NCBI RefSeq assembly: GCF_001419985.1
Contig: NZ_LJAL01000004.1
Location: 124,001 to 188,000 of the forward strand
DNA: 64,000 nt
Direction: 5' to 3'
From: Loktanella sp. 5RATIMAR09
Lineage (GTDB): Bacteria > Pseudomonadota > Alphaproteobacteria > Rhodobacterales > Rhodobacteraceae
In this document: positions 9,045 to 17,693 of the stretch, piece by piece
How positions within the stretch are numbered: position 1 is the first letter of the stretch
Layout of the letters: the number at the start of each line of letters is the position of its first letter
The notes under the pieces: generated by a model
Seen by the model: the letters and a program-made list of their open reading frames with translations, nothing else
What the model was told of the DNA's origin: nothing
Database searches by the model: none
Translations under genes and position numbers: made by a program

Positions 9045-10072
9045 CACCCACCGCACTCCAAGAGGCGTTTCTCTACCAATCAAAGGCCTGCATAAGCCTC
9101 GGCTCACCCTTTATGGGGCGGCTGATGACGCTGTGTGCGACAATGGCGTGGCCCGCAGGTATCATCACAGATCGTATATTTGCGTGGCAGGGCGATATCG
9201 GTCCGCGCGGGCAATCCGTCCCGCTGCGTCTTGCCGGTGCGCTGCACGCGTTGCATTTGCAGGAACACGCAGGGCTTGGTGCGGTTTACCCGCCGCAAGA
9301 CGCCACCGATACGGCCCTATGGGGTGCCGTCAGTACTGTGCTGGTGGCTGAGGCTGATCACATCAACACATGGCTTGACGACGCGCCACAAACAAATGAG
9401 GTGCGGCGTTCCGCGACGCTTATTGCCGTCGGGCACGTTTTGGCAGAGCGTTACGGCCTGCCAATACGCACATCCGAACTGGGGGCAAGCGGCGGGTTAA
9501 ATCTGCATTGGGATGCCTACGCGCTCGCGATCAGGGATCAGAAGTTCGGTGCGGATGAGCCTGCGCTGACGCTTTCACCGGACTGGCACGGGCCGCTTCC
9601 GCCTGCGACAAGATCTCTGGTCGCGTCACACGGTGGCGTGGATATCAACCCGCTTGATCCGCACAATCCCGACGATGCGTTACGCCTGCAGGCCTACCTC
9701 TGGGCGGATCAGCCAGAGCGGCTTGCCCTCACAGGTGCCGCGATGGCAACGGCACAGACCCCGGTCGACAAGGGCGATGCAATTGACTGGCTTGCACCGC
9801 GCCTTGCCCATGTGTCCGGTCAGACGCATCTGATCTACAGCACGGTCGCATGGCAGTACTTTCCCGCCGAAAAACAGGCCCTCGGCACCAATCTGATCGC
9901 AGCAGCCGGTGCAACGGCGACCAAAAACACGCCATTGGCATGGTTCAGCATGGAAAACGACGGCAGCACACAGGGGGCGGCGTTGACATTGCGGCTTTGG
10001 CCCGGTGATTTGACGCTCCACCTGGGCCGTGCCGATTTTCACGGACGCTGGGTGGAGTGGACCGCAACCTGA
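9041..10072 (+). CDS. DUF2332 family protein
   Basis: A 343-residue protein starting at a GTG that overlaps the pth stop. It reads throughout as DUF2332: FLYQSKACISLGSPFMGRL near the start, SELGASGGLNLHWDAY around residue 150 (a Gly-rich loop like a nucleotide- or SAM-binding turn), and a C-terminus with LTLRLWPGDLTLHLGRADFHG. No enzyme activity is established for the family, and none is proposed here. Coupling to pth suggests co-expression only. Confidence 0.85.
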   Translation: MTPTALQEAFLYQSKACISLGSPFMGRLMTLCATMAWPAGIITDRIFAWQGDIGPRGQSVPLRLAGALHALHLQEHAGLGAVYPPQDATDTALWGAVSTVLVAEADHINTWLDDAPQTNEVRRSATLIAVGHVLAERYGLPIRTSELGASGGLNLHWDAYALAIRDQKFGADEPALTLSPDWHGPLPPATRSLVASHGGVDINPLDPHNPDDALRLQAYLWADQPERLALTGAAMATAQTPVDKGDAIDWLAPRLAHVSGQTHLIYSTVAWQYFPAEKQALGTNLIAAAGATATKNTPLAWFSMENDGSTQGAALTLRLWPGDLTLHLGRADFHGRWVEWTAT

Positions 10073-10141
10073 CGCCGCACCCCATGGCAAATGCCGCAGG
10101 AACCACTAAGTTAGCAAGACGATCAGAAAGGCAGCGTACCC

Positions 10142-10525
10142 ATGGAAAAAGACCCCTCCTTCAATGTTCTTGGAAGCGCGCTCGCGCCCTGCTCGACCGA
10201 CCCGATGACAGGGTTCTTTCGCAACGGGGCTTGCGACACATGCGCCGCCGATCACGGCAGTCACACAGTTTGTGCCGTGATGACAGATGAGTTTCTGGCC
10301 TTTTCCAAATACGTCGGAAACGACCTGAGCACACCGCGGCCAGAGTTCGGCTTTCCGGGGCTGAAGGCAGGCGATGGCTGGTGTCTTTGTGCGAGCCGCT
10401 TTCTACAAGCCCATGAGGAAGGCTGCGCACCACAAGTGAACCTGCACGCGACCCATGTGCGGGCTCTCGAAATCGTGCCAATCGACGTTTTGCACGCGAA
10501 TGCGGCCCCCGATCAGAAAACCTGA
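10142..10525 (+). CDS. DUF2237 family protein
   Basis: A 127-residue cytosolic protein of the DUF2237 family. Characteristic pieces are NVLGSALAPCSTDPMTGFFRNG, CAVMTDEFLAFSKYVGNDLSTP, and the acidic-aromatic core GDGWCLCASRFLQAH, followed by VNLHATHVRALEIVP. Six Cys are present, some in positions conserved in the family. The ATG at 10142 has AAAGG upstream. Its stop codon directly abuts that of the convergent LuxR-type gene (TGATCA at 10523-10528). Function unknown. Confidence 0.88.
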   Translation: MEKDPSFNVLGSALAPCSTDPMTGFFRNGACDTCAADHGSHTVCAVMTDEFLAFSKYVGNDLSTPRPEFGFPGLKAGDGWCLCASRFLQAHEEGCAPQVNLHATHVRALEIVPIDVLHANAAPDQKT

Positions 10526-11005
10526 TCAGGCCTTGGCCATGAGATCATCAATAAAGAGGCTCATAAGCTGTGTGCGCCCGCTGACACCAGCCTTGCGGTA
10601 AATGGCGTTTGTCTGGGCTTTGATGGTGCCCTCACTGACCTCGCGAAGCCCCGCAATCTCTTGGGTCGACATGCCTTTCAGCGCAAAAAGCGCAACATCC
10701 CGTTCTGCGGGGGTCAATTCCCATGTGCTAAAGCGTTCTTCCAGAACATCCATAAAGGCCCCCGACGCCAGACGAAGCTGATCTTCAACGACAGCATTGC
10801 GTTCCATCGTCCGCCGTAAGGTGAACCAACCAAAACCAACCCCCAGCAAAAGACCCAGCGCTGCGCCGAGTTCCACCAACTCGTAAAGTTGCCAACTCAG
10901 CGGACTGATCCCGAGGATCGATGCGAGGATGCGCGACACGAAGAAAATAGCGCAGAGGAACTGCACCATTACGATTGCGACAATTGCCACCTGACCTTTT
11001 AGCAA
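10526..11005 (-). CDS. Membrane-anchored LuxR-family (HTH) regulator, TTG start
   Basis: A 159-residue protein with two predicted membrane helices (about 5-31 and 43-62), a short linker, and a C-terminal LuxR/GerE helix-turn-helix (LTPAERDVALFALKGMSTQE to IYRKAGVSGRTQLM, about 98-148). There is no receiver or autoinducer domain, so the signal would be sensed in or near the membrane. The start is TTG at 11005, supported by GAGGAAG six bases upstream; no ATG or GTG fits better. It lies 25 bases downstream of the poly-aspartate gene on the same strand and is probably co-transcribed, suggesting the two act together. Confidence 0.8.
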   Translation of the reverse strand: MLKGQVAIVAIVMVQFLCAIFFVSRILASILGISPLSWQLYELVELGAALGLLLGVGFGWFTLRRTMERNAVVEDQLRLASGAFMDVLEERFSTWELTPAERDVALFALKGMSTQEIAGLREVSEGTIKAQTNAIYRKAGVSGRTQLMSLFIDDLMAKA

Positions 11006-11030
11006 ATGCGCTTCCTCTGCTCAGAGCGGA

Positions 11031-11501
11031 CTAGTCATCATCGTCGTCGTCGTCGTCATCGTCGTCGTCGTCGTCATCATCATCATCGTCATCGTCGTCG
11101 TCATCATCATCATCATCGTCATCGTCATCATCGTCATCATCGTCGTCGTCATCATCATCGTCATCATCATCGTCATCATCGTCGTCGTCGTTGTTGTTCG
11201 TCCGTGTGGGCGACCCCCTATTGTCAGAACCGCCCGGGTTGAAAAGCCGTGGACCATCGACGTCGTCGTCGCGCCAGTAGTCGCGCAGGATTTCCCCGGT
11301 TTGCGGGTTGAAGACAAGCTCACGGCGCAGATCATCTCGTATCGCGATCACGCGCACGCGGCCAAGCCATGTGCGTTGCAATGTGATCTCCGAGAATCCT
11401 TGATTGCGCAGTTGCGCGACGATCTGATCCTGCACGGATTGCGCCGCTGCCAGTTGGGGTGTGCCCGCAAGCGCGAGGCAGATAACGATTTTCCTCAACA
11501 T
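11031..11501 (-). CDS. Secreted PepSY-like protein with a 52-residue poly-aspartate tail
   Basis: A 156-residue precursor: signal peptide (MLRKIVICLALAGTPQLAAA, then QS), a domain of about 75 residues resembling a single PepSY unit (IVAQLRNQGFSEITLQRTWL, ELVFNPQTGEILRD), a short Gly/Asn/Arg linker, and then an unbroken run of 52 Asp up to the stop. GGGAGG lies seven bases before the ATG. The tail would carry about -52 charge in the periplasm or outside the cell, which suggests binding of calcium or other cations; that is inference. It precedes the membrane LuxR-type regulator in an apparent operon. Confidence 0.85.
   Translation of the reverse strand: MLRKIVICLALAGTPQLAAAQSVQDQIVAQLRNQGFSEITLQRTWLGRVRVIAIRDDLRRELVFNPQTGEILRDYWRDDDVDGPRLFNPGGSDNRGSPTRTNNNDDDDDDDDDDDDDDDDDDDDDDDDDDDDDDDDDDDDDDDDDDDDDDDDDDDD
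11034..11189 (-). repeat. Low-complexity GAY tract encoding 52 aspartates
   Basis: 156 bases made only of GAC and GAT codons in irregular order on the minus strand. The two synonymous codons are mixed rather than forming one pure triplet repeat, which argues for selection on the protein as well as replication slippage. The opposite strand reads as His/Arg-rich nonsense. Tract length is likely to vary between strains and is prone to assembly error. Confidence 0.95.
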
Positions 11502-11680
11502 GCGAAAGCCTCCCGTTCAAATGCGCGCATCTGTTGTTCGTGTGACATTGCCAACCTCACCATCGACCACCAGCACATATCCAAGATCGGAACGCCGGTG
11601 AATGCAGGGATCATAGCCCTGCACACGGGTCAGGCATATTGATAATGCGTTTACTCAAACAACGACAACGACGCCAAATC

Positions 11681-11704
11681 GCGCCTAAACCAAAGTTTAG
11701 GCGC
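11681..11704 (-). terminator. Hairpin downstream of trpB
   Basis: GCGCCTAAA, six-base loop, TTTAGGCGC: a perfect 9-bp stem 8 bases past the trpB stop on the minus strand. Only a weak T-rich stretch follows (GATTT), so termination may be partial. Confidence 0.6.
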
Positions 11705-11711
11705 TTATCAC

Positions 11712-12938
11712 CTAGGCCTTCATGTCAAAACCGAGGTGTTTTGCCACAGTAAAGATGTCTTTGTCCCCGCGCCCGCACATATTCATGACCAACAGGTGGT
11801 CTTTGGGCAGGTCGGGTGCAATCTTCATCACATGAGCAAGGGCGTGTGACGGCTCCAGCGCAGGAATGATGCCTTCAAGTGCGCAGCAGAGCTGAAATGC
11901 CTCCAAAGCCTCAACATCGGTAATGGCCACGTATTGCGCACGGCCAATGTCATGCAACCAGGCATGTTCCGGCCCGATGCCGGGGTAATCAAGACCGGCC
12001 GAGATGCTGAAGCCCTCAAGAATTTGCCCCACATCATCCTGCAAAAGGTAGGTACGGTTGCCATGCAAGACGCCCGGGCGGCCCCCCGTCAACGAAGCGC
12101 AGTGCTCCATCTTGGCGTTCACACCTTTGCCACCGGCCTCGACGCCGATGATATTGACCTCTTTGTCGTCGAGGAACGGGTAGAACAGGCCCATCGCGTT
12201 CGAACCGCCCCCGATTGCAGCGATCAACGTATCGGGCAAACGGCCCTCGGCGGCTTGCATCTGTTCTTTGGTTTCCTGACCGATGATCGCCTGAAAATCT
12301 CGGACCATCGCGGGGTATGGATGCGGACCAGCCACGGTGCCAATGCAATAGAAGGTGTCGCGTACGTTGGTGACCCAGTCGCGCAACGCATCGTTCATCG
12401 CATCTTTCAGGGTGCCACGACCGGATGTCACAGCCACCACCTCGGCACCAAGAAGACGCATACGGAACACGTTGGGGGCCTGACGCTCAACATCATGCGC
12501 GCCCATATAGACGACACATTTCAGGCCGAACTTCGCACAAACCGTGGCCGTCGCAACACCGTGTTGGCCTGCGCCGGTTTCGGCAATAATGCGGGTCTTG
12601 CCCATGCGGCGGGCCAGAATGATCTGGCCCAGCACATTGTTGATCTTATGCGCGCCAGTGTGGTTCAGCTCATCGCGCTTCATATAGATCTTGGCACCGC
12701 CCAGATGCTCCGTCAGGCGCTCGGCGTGGTAAAGCGGGCTGGGGCGGCCCACATAGTGGGTCCACAAATCGTGCATTTCGGCCCAGAACGTCTCATCGGT
12801 TTTGGCATGCTCGTATTGTGCTTCCAACTCGAGGATCAGCGGCATCAGCGTCTCGGACACGAAACGTCCGCCAAAATCGCCGAAACGGCCCTTTTCGTCG
12901 GGACCGGTCATGAAGCTGTTGAAAAGATCGTTGGCCAT
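11712..12938 (-). CDS. trpB: Tryptophan synthase beta chain
   Basis: A 408-residue PLP enzyme that condenses indole with serine to give tryptophan, working with TrpA. The PLP lysine lies in [15 protein letters not shown], the catalytic Glu in [15 protein letters not shown], and the phosphate loop in [22 protein letters not shown] closes the protein. AGGTG precedes the ATG at 12938. It follows trpF on the minus strand, but a broken small gene and a cluster of four hairpins occupy the 412 bases between them. Confidence 0.97.
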   Translation of the reverse strand: MANDLFNSFMTGPDEKGRFGDFGGRFVSETLMPLILELEAQYEHAKTDETFWAEMHDLWTHYVGRPSPLYHAERLTEHLGGAKIYMKRDELNHTGAHKINNVLGQIILARRMGKTRIIAETGAGQHGVATATVCAKFGLKCVVYMGAHDVERQAPNVFRMRLLGAEVVAVTSGRGTLKDAMNDALRDWVTNVRDTFYCIGTVAGPHPYPAMVRDFQAIIGQETKEQMQAAEGRLPDTLIAAIGGGSNAMGLFYPFLDDKEVNIIGVEAGGKGVNAKMEHCASLTGGRPGVLHGNRTYLLQDDVGQILEGFSISAGLDYPGIGPEHAWLHDIGRAQYVAITDVEALEAFQLCCALEGIIPALEPSHALAHVMKIAPDLPKDHLLVMNMCGRGDKDIFTVAKHLGFDMKA

Positions 12939-12995
12939 AGAACACCTGCTTTATTTGTGCCCGCCAGACCTAACGAGTCCTGTCAGAATGGTAAA

Positions 12996-13080
12996 GCGAC
13001 CATCAGGTCGCAGACTTTCAAGGAAAGTCTGAAAACAAATCCTTGCTACGGATTTGCCCATAATTCCTGACACAGGAATT
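12996..13080 (-). repeat. Four consecutive perfect hairpins in the trpB leader
   Basis: Within 85 bases lie four different inverted repeats: GCGACC-atca-GGTCGC (12996-13011), CAGACTTTC-aag-GAAAGTCTG (13011-13031), CAAATCC-ttgctac-GGATTTG (13036-13056) and AATTCCTG-aca-CAGGAATT (13062-13080). They begin right after the stop of the broken small gene and end 57 bases before the trpB ATG. Stems differ in sequence, so this is not a tandem repeat or CRISPR array. It may be a structured mRNA leader, a processing site or a transcription-control element for trpB. On the minus strand the order is reversed. Confidence 0.7.
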
Positions 13081-13082
13081 GG

Positions 13083-13316
13083 CTATCCAACCACAGCTTT
13101 CACAGGTTTGGCATTACAAAACACGATGATCTGTCCTGCGTTTTCAACGGCAGAGTATCCACGACGACTGATTTACGCAGTAAACACGTCACGCCCCACC
13201 ATCCGCTCCATGTCGCGCACCTTGCGCCGGACCACGCCACCATCGCGCGCAGATTGCGCTGAAAAAAGATGCCGAAACCAAGCTTCGGGCGAGAGCGGAA
13301 GAATCGCGTGATGCAT
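13083..13316 (-). pseudogene. Small conserved gene between trpF and trpB, broken by an in-frame TAA
   Basis: From ATG 13316 to TAG 13083 one frame gives 77 codons with a single TAA at 13173-13175. Before the stop it reads MHHAILPLSPEAWFRHLF, then RDGGVVRRKVRDMERMVGRD and VFTA; after it, ISRRGYSAVENAGQIIVFCN and AKPVKAVVG. The two halves make one continuous protein like a small family I recall at this locus in Rhodobacterales, sometimes named after the neighbouring trpF. A GAA-to-TAA change is the simplest cause. Either half alone would be a fragment. Sequencing error cannot be excluded. Function of the intact family is unknown. Confidence 0.65.
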
Positions 13317-13350
13317 ACCGACAGCATCCACCGAGAGGGTAAACGCCGCC

Positions 13351-13998
13351 TTAATCAGCCTGCGCAGCCGCGCAAAAAGCAGCAATCAGCGCAGCATCTT
13401 TTACACCCGGTGCGGATTCGACCCCCGATGACACATCAACCTGCGCGGCCCCCGTCAGTGCAATCGCCTCACCCACCGTCTGCGGCGTCAAACCACCGGC
13501 CAGCATCCACGGCACAGGCCAGCGGCGCCCCGCAATCAGACGCCAATCAAAGGACAAACCGTTTCCGCCCGGCAAATCCGCATCTTTGGGGGGCTTGGCA
13601 TCCACAAGGATCTGATCCGCGACACGGGCATAGCTGTCGAGCGCGGCCAGATCGCTTTCATCGGCAACCCCCACGGCCTTCATGACGGGCAGACCGTAAC
13701 GCGCGCGTATCTCAGCCACACGTTCCGGTGTTTCGTGTCCGTGCAATTGCAGAATATCAATCGGGACATTCGTGGTGATCGCATCAAGCAGCGCGTCGTC
13801 TGCATCGACAACCAAAGCAACCTTGGCGACACCGGGTGGAACAGTCAGCGCGAGCGTCGCAGCTTCTTCTATCGTCACGTTGCGAGGGGACTTGGGAAAG
13901 AACACCAGCCCGACATAAGCAGCGCCTGCATCGACAGCAGCTTGCACTGCGGCAGCATCACGAAGCCCGCAAATCTTCACCCGCGTTTGCGCTGGCAT
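13351..13998 (-). CDS. trpF: Phosphoribosylanthranilate isomerase
   Basis: A 215-residue TIM-barrel enzyme performing the Amadori rearrangement of phosphoribosylanthranilate in tryptophan synthesis. The general base Cys is in [12 protein letters not shown], the general acid Asp in [10 protein letters not shown], and phosphate binding in [14 protein letters not shown] and [15 protein letters not shown]. The ATG at 13998 overlaps the stop of the LapA-domain gene upstream, a coupling seen in other roseobacters. Confidence 0.96.
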   Translation of the reverse strand: MPAQTRVKICGLRDAAAVQAAVDAGAAYVGLVFFPKSPRNVTIEEAATLALTVPPGVAKVALVVDADDALLDAITTNVPIDILQLHGHETPERVAEIRARYGLPVMKAVGVADESDLAALDSYARVADQILVDAKPPKDADLPGGNGLSFDWRLIAGRRWPVPWMLAGGLTPQTVGEAIALTGAAQVDVSSGVESAPGVKDAALIAAFCAAAQAD

Positions 13999-14354
13999 CA
14001 GCCTGTCTTTTCAAGAAGTGCCAGAACGTCATCACCGTCTTTGCCGGTTCCCGCAGCACCGCGCAGCTGCGCCACTTCACGTTTTAGCGCTTCGACCTCA
14101 CGCGCTTTGCCGCGCGCCTCAGAGCGAATGCGATACTCACGAACCCATTCCCACAGGAAACCGATCATGAGACCAGCACCGACAGCAATAAAGATCACAA
14201 CGAACAGGGGCAGCTGGATATCCGGGGACAGGCCCAGCAAATCGCCCGCGGCTTGTGGCATAGCGCGCACAGTCACGAAGTCACGATTGGCGAGGCCAAT
14301 CAGGATAAGACAAAGGCCCACAATGGCCCAGAATGCATAGCGAATGGTTTTCAT
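13998..14354 (-). CDS. lapA: LapA-domain (DUF1049) inner membrane protein
   Basis: A 118-residue protein with two predicted membrane helices (about 6-24 and 49-69), an arginine-rich stretch and a C-terminal coiled coil ([20 protein letters not shown]). This matches the lipopolysaccharide assembly protein A domain, which in enterobacteria helps control LpxC turnover with LapB; the role in this group is not established. It lies between ihfB and trpF on the same strand. Confidence 0.85.
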   Translation of the reverse strand: MKTIRYAFWAIVGLCLILIGLANRDFVTVRAMPQAAGDLLGLSPDIQLPLFVVIFIAVGAGLMIGFLWEWVREYRIRSEARGKAREVEALKREVAQLRGAAGTGKDGDDVLALLEKTG

Positions 14355-14438
14355 AGAGAAAGCATACCGCAGTTCATCGGCGCGGTGAACTGCTATTCCG
14401 CACCGCGCGTTTCAATTCTGTCAAAGCTCCGTAAGGCG

Positions 14439-14720
14439 CTAGTTGCCGTTCAGGCGGTCGCGCAGCAGCTTGCCGGTCTTGAAGAAGGGCACGTGCTTTT
14501 CTTCGACTTCGACTGCCTCACCGGTCCTTGGGTTGCGGCCAATCCGTTGATCACGCTTCTTGACAGAGAACGCGCCAAAGCCGCGCAGCTCAACCCGGTC
14601 CCCACGCGCCATCGCTTCGATGATCTCTTCAAAAATCGTATTCACAATTTTCTCAACGTCGCGTTGATAAAGATGCGGGTTCTCGTCGGCGAGTTTCTGG
14701 ATCAGTTCGGAACGGATCAT
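14439..14720 (-). CDS. ihfB: Integration host factor beta subunit
   Basis: A 93-residue DNA-bending protein of the HU/IHF family. [20 protein letters not shown] is the dimerisation helix region; [20 protein letters not shown] and the [11 protein letters not shown] arm with the intercalating Pro are typical. The start is ATG at 14720, seven bases after GGGAGG; the frame extends ten codons further upstream but without family similarity. It follows rpsA in the same direction, as in other Rhodobacterales. Confidence 0.96.
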   Translation of the reverse strand: MIRSELIQKLADENPHLYQRDVEKIVNTIFEEIIEAMARGDRVELRGFGAFSVKKRDQRIGRNPRTGEAVEVEEKHVPFFKTGKLLRDRLNGN

Positions 14721-15078
14721 AATTTGGCCTCCCAACCAGTAAGCGAACACATGGCAGCAGGTTTGTTCCCGCTTTTCAAACGACTATAGGCATTTTGTGG
14801 CTTCGAAGAAATACCGCGATTGCGGCGTTTTCGCCTATTTACGTCACCAAGGGCGCGCCAAGCACCCGGATTAGGAGCCATACTGCCCCACTCTTTGGCC
14901 TTGGCAGCATGATGGGCCACCAGAGCGCGCCCACCGATTCGCAATTGGTCCGACCGATTTTCAGCACAGCCGGTGTCAGATGAACGGCCTATGTGAAGGC
15001 CGGTCTGCGCGCAGACGCCCCACTGGCATATGCGTGAGGGGCGCAGACTCTCTTAAAGCTCCCCGGCACAACGAAGAA
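14721..15078 (-). other. Intergenic region between rpsA and ihfB
   Basis: About 360 bases with no gene I can support. A minus-strand frame (14717-14944) gives an Arg- and Lys-rich peptide containing KEWGSMAPNPGAWRAL but it lacks a ribosome binding site and runs into the ihfB start; I do not recognise it. Near 15000-15045 GC-rich inverted repeats (GCCCC/GGGGC) occur. The ihfB promoter probably lies here. Confidence 0.3.
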
Positions 15079-15106
15079 CCCCCGCCGCAGTCTCCTGCGG
15101 CGGGGG
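15079..15106 (-). terminator. Intrinsic terminator of rpsA
   Basis: Perfect 12-bp arms (CCCCCGCCGCAG and its complement) with a 4-base loop, 30 bases after the rpsA stop on the minus strand, followed by TTCTTCGTT. The stem can extend through flanking AAGAAC/GTTCTT after a small bulge. Confidence 0.88.
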
Positions 15107-15135
15107 CCCAGTTCTTCAAAGCAAAAGCTGAAAGC

Positions 15136-16809
15136 TTATTCGTCGCCCTTCAGAGCTGCACCAAGGATATCACCCAAGGATGCGCCGGAATCGGATGAAC
15201 CATACTGCTCGACTGCTTCTTTCTCTTCTGCGATCTCACGTGCCTTGATCGACAGACCCAGCTTGCGGGTCTTGCTGTCGATGTTGGTCACGCGCACGTC
15301 AACCTTGTCGCCAACGCCGAAACGCTCGGGGCGCTGTTCGGCACGGTCACGGGACAGATCGGAACGACGGATGAAGGATTTTGCACCCTCATAGTCAACT
15401 TCGATGCCACCGTCTTCGATCTTGGTCACCTCGACAGTGATGACCGAACCGCGCTTCACGCCGCCAACGGCCTCTGCAAATGGATCGCCATCCAGCGCCT
15501 TGATCGAGAGCGAAATACGCTCTTTCTCGACGTCAACTTCGGCAACCTTGGCACGAACCATATCGCCCTTGCGGAAATCACCGATGACGTCTTCACCGCG
15601 GCCTTCCCATGTCAGGTCGGACAGGTGAACCATGCCGTCGATGTCGCCTTCAAGGCCAACAAACAGACCGAATTCGGTGATGTTCTTGACTTCGCCTTCA
15701 ACTTCAGTGCCCTCGGGATGTGTCTCGGCAAAGACTTCCCATGGGTTACGCTGTGTCTGCTTGAGACCAAGGGAAACGCGACGCTTCGCAGAATCGATTT
15801 CCAGAACCATAACTTCCACTTCCTGCGAAGTAGACACGATCTTGCCGGGGTGTACGTTCTTCTTTGTCCAGGACATTTCAGAGACGTGCACCAGACCCTC
15901 AACACCGGCTTCCAGCTCAACAAATGCGCCGTAATCCGTGATGTTGGTCACACGACCCTGATGAACGGAACCCAAGCTGAACTTGGCTTCAACAGCATCC
16001 CAAGGATCATCCTGCAGCTGCTTCATGCCAAGGCTGATACGGTGGGTTTCCTTGTTGATCTTGATGACCTGCACCTTGATCGTTTCACCGATTGTGAGGA
16101 TCTCGGAGGGGTGGTTCACACGGCGCCATGCCATGTCTGTGACGTGCAACAGACCGTCCACACCGCCCAGATCAACGAACGCACCGTATTCGGTGATGTT
16201 CTTGACCACGCCGTCAACTTCCTGACCTTCGGTCAGGTTGCCGATAACTTCGGCGCGCTGTTCGGCACGTGATTCTTCAAGGATTGCACGGCGGCTTACT
16301 ACGATGTTGCCACGACGACGGTCCATTTTCAAAATCTGGAATGGCTGCTTCAGACCCATTAGCGGGCCTGCGTCACGCACAGGGCGGACGTCTACTTGCG
16401 AGCCGGGCAGGAACGCAACAGCGCCGCCAAGGTCCACGGTGAAACCACCTTTGACGCGGCCAAAGATTGCGCCATCAACGCGCTCTTCGTCAGCATAGGC
16501 TTTTTCCAGACGATCCCATGCTTCTTCACGGCGCGCCATCTCGCGAGAGATAACAGCTTCGCCGCGGGCGTTTTCAACCTGACGCAGGAACACTTCAACA
16601 GTGTCACCAACGGCCAGTTCAGCCTCTTCACCGGGATTTGCGAATTCTTTAATATCAACGCGGCCTTCCATCTTGTAGCCTACGTCGATGATGGCTTGGC
16701 CCGCTTCGATCGCGATCACCTTGCCTTTGACAACTGACCCTTCGGCGGGCGTGTCCATTTCGAAGCTTTCGTTCAAGAGTGCTTCAAACTCTTCCATTGA
16801 ATTAGCCAT
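15136..16809 (-). CDS. rpsA: 30S ribosomal protein S1
   Basis: A 557-residue protein with six S1 (OB-fold) RNA-binding repeats; the repeating cores VVKGKVIAIEAGQAIIDVGY, VKNITEYGAFVDLGGVDGLL, VTNITDYGAFVELEAGVEGL and VKNITEFGLFVGLEGDIDGM are plain. It brings mRNA to the small subunit. The C-terminal tail (EYGSSDSG-like, DILGAALKGDE) is typical of alphaproteobacteria. The likely ribosome site is TAGGAAAA about 12 bases before the ATG; weak sites are usual for this autoregulated gene. A promoter at 16987-17015 would leave a leader of about 170 bases. Confidence 0.97.
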   Translation of the reverse strand: MANSMEEFEALLNESFEMDTPAEGSVVKGKVIAIEAGQAIIDVGYKMEGRVDIKEFANPGEEAELAVGDTVEVFLRQVENARGEAVISREMARREEAWDRLEKAYADEERVDGAIFGRVKGGFTVDLGGAVAFLPGSQVDVRPVRDAGPLMGLKQPFQILKMDRRRGNIVVSRRAILEESRAEQRAEVIGNLTEGQEVDGVVKNITEYGAFVDLGGVDGLLHVTDMAWRRVNHPSEILTIGETIKVQVIKINKETHRISLGMKQLQDDPWDAVEAKFSLGSVHQGRVTNITDYGAFVELEAGVEGLVHVSEMSWTKKNVHPGKIVSTSQEVEVMVLEIDSAKRRVSLGLKQTQRNPWEVFAETHPEGTEVEGEVKNITEFGLFVGLEGDIDGMVHLSDLTWEGRGEDVIGDFRKGDMVRAKVAEVDVEKERISLSIKALDGDPFAEAVGGVKRGSVITVEVTKIEDGGIEVDYEGAKSFIRRSDLSRDRAEQRPERFGVGDKVDVRVTNIDSKTRKLGLSIKAREIAEEKEAVEQYGSSDSGASLGDILGAALKGDE

Positions 16810-16986
16810 GTGGCGTCGTTTTCCTAACGTTTGGTTTTATACGGGCCGTGCGGTTGTCTCCGCCGGTCTTTTGGGTTTCGGTTGGTCATTCGCATCATCC
16901 GAGGAACATAAAACAACAGGGCCGGTTACAAACCGACCCCGCTCAAGTCTCACGTCCGCGCCTGTTTCGACACTTCGACAGGGCGG

Positions 16987-17015
16987 CGTATAGGCGGGTT
17001 TTTTCAAGTTTGCAA
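16987..17015 (-). promoter_or_regulatory. Predicted sigma70 promoter of rpsA
   Basis: On the minus strand TTGCAA (17015-17010), exactly 17 bases, TATACG (16992-16987). Placed about 180 bases before the rpsA start and just downstream of the broken acetyltransferase gene, so rpsA can be expressed independently of cmk. The long leader is a natural place for S1 autoregulation. Confidence 0.55.
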
Positions 17016-17053
17016 GGGATTTCCCGCTGACAGGACGGCCATTGTCAAACGCT

Positions 17054-17680
17054 CTAAAGCGTCTCCAACGCCCCCTGCACCGCGCCAAAAAACGCGCCGA
17101 CCTGCGCGCCATCCACCAGCGCGTGATGCACCTCAAGCGTCATGGCCATGTCCCAGCGTCCGTCCCGCTCAACAAATTTGCCTCATGTCACCCGCGGAAT
17201 GCAGTCATCCGGTCCCGGCAGCGCGTTGTTGATCGCCGTGTAATCCAGCCACGGCATGCACGACAGATAGGCGAGATCATCGCGCTCTCCGCTATTGGCT
17301 TGTAACACACCGCCCTTCGCCACCTCACCGATCAAGGCTGCCGCCTGCGCCTCAAACGCATCAAAATCGGCGACATAGGGCACATAGGCATAGCCGAAAC
17401 TGCCCGCAACCGTCGGCACGGTCATGGATAACGTCACCATATCATGGGCAACCACGGTATCACCGCGGAACCGCATGCAAAGTTCCGGTACAGCATGCAA
17501 ACCTGCCCCGATGGCATAAAGACAGGCGCGGTAGGGTGAAACCCCGTCGGTCTTGCGCTGCATCAGATGTGTCACATCCATGCGCGTGGTCGTTGCGTAA
17601 TGCGGCTGCTGGTAGGTCCGGAAAAACCGGAATTGCGCGGCGCGCGGCCAGGTCTGAAAATCAACAAGCGTGTAGGTCAT
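17054..17680 (-). pseudogene. Chloramphenicol acetyltransferase-like gene interrupted by in-frame TGA
   Basis: One minus-strand frame of 208 codons matches the trimeric CAT (CatA-like) acyltransferase fold from MTYTLVDFQTWPRAAQFRFF to the end, but codon 166 (17183-17185) is TGA. The residue expected there is Trp (T-W-G-K in the family), so TGG to TGA is the simplest lesion. The catalytic block EVHHALVDGAQVG, with the general-base His, lies after the stop, so a truncated product would be inactive. Length and everything else look intact, so the mutation is recent or a sequencing error. It lies between rpsA and a secreted protein gene, where other Rhodobacterales usually have cmk next to rpsA. 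Confidence 0.8.
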
Positions 17681-17693
17681 TGGCCAAGTGTTG

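Noticed and set aside
11006-11242. Plus-strand frame of almost pure His and Arg
   Set aside because: It is the antisense of the poly-aspartate codon tract and has no ribosome site.
12996-13080. Hairpin cluster as a CRISPR array or tandem repeat
   Set aside because: The stems differ in sequence and there are no uniform spacers.
13205-13260. Trp-rich minus-strand frame (TWSGWWG) in the trpB leader, looking like a trp attenuator peptide
   Set aside because: The same bases encode, in another frame, the conserved small protein that is broken by TAA; the Trp run is a by-product of GG-rich codons and no ribosome site precedes it.
14717-14944. Possible small gene upstream of ihfB
   Set aside because: No ribosome site and it overlaps the ihfB start; the peptide is basic and not recognised. 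Kept only as a note in the intergenic entry.
17183-17185. TGA in the CAT-like gene as a selenocysteine codon
   Set aside because: The conserved residue is Trp, and no SECIS-like hairpin follows; nonsense mutation or error is simpler.
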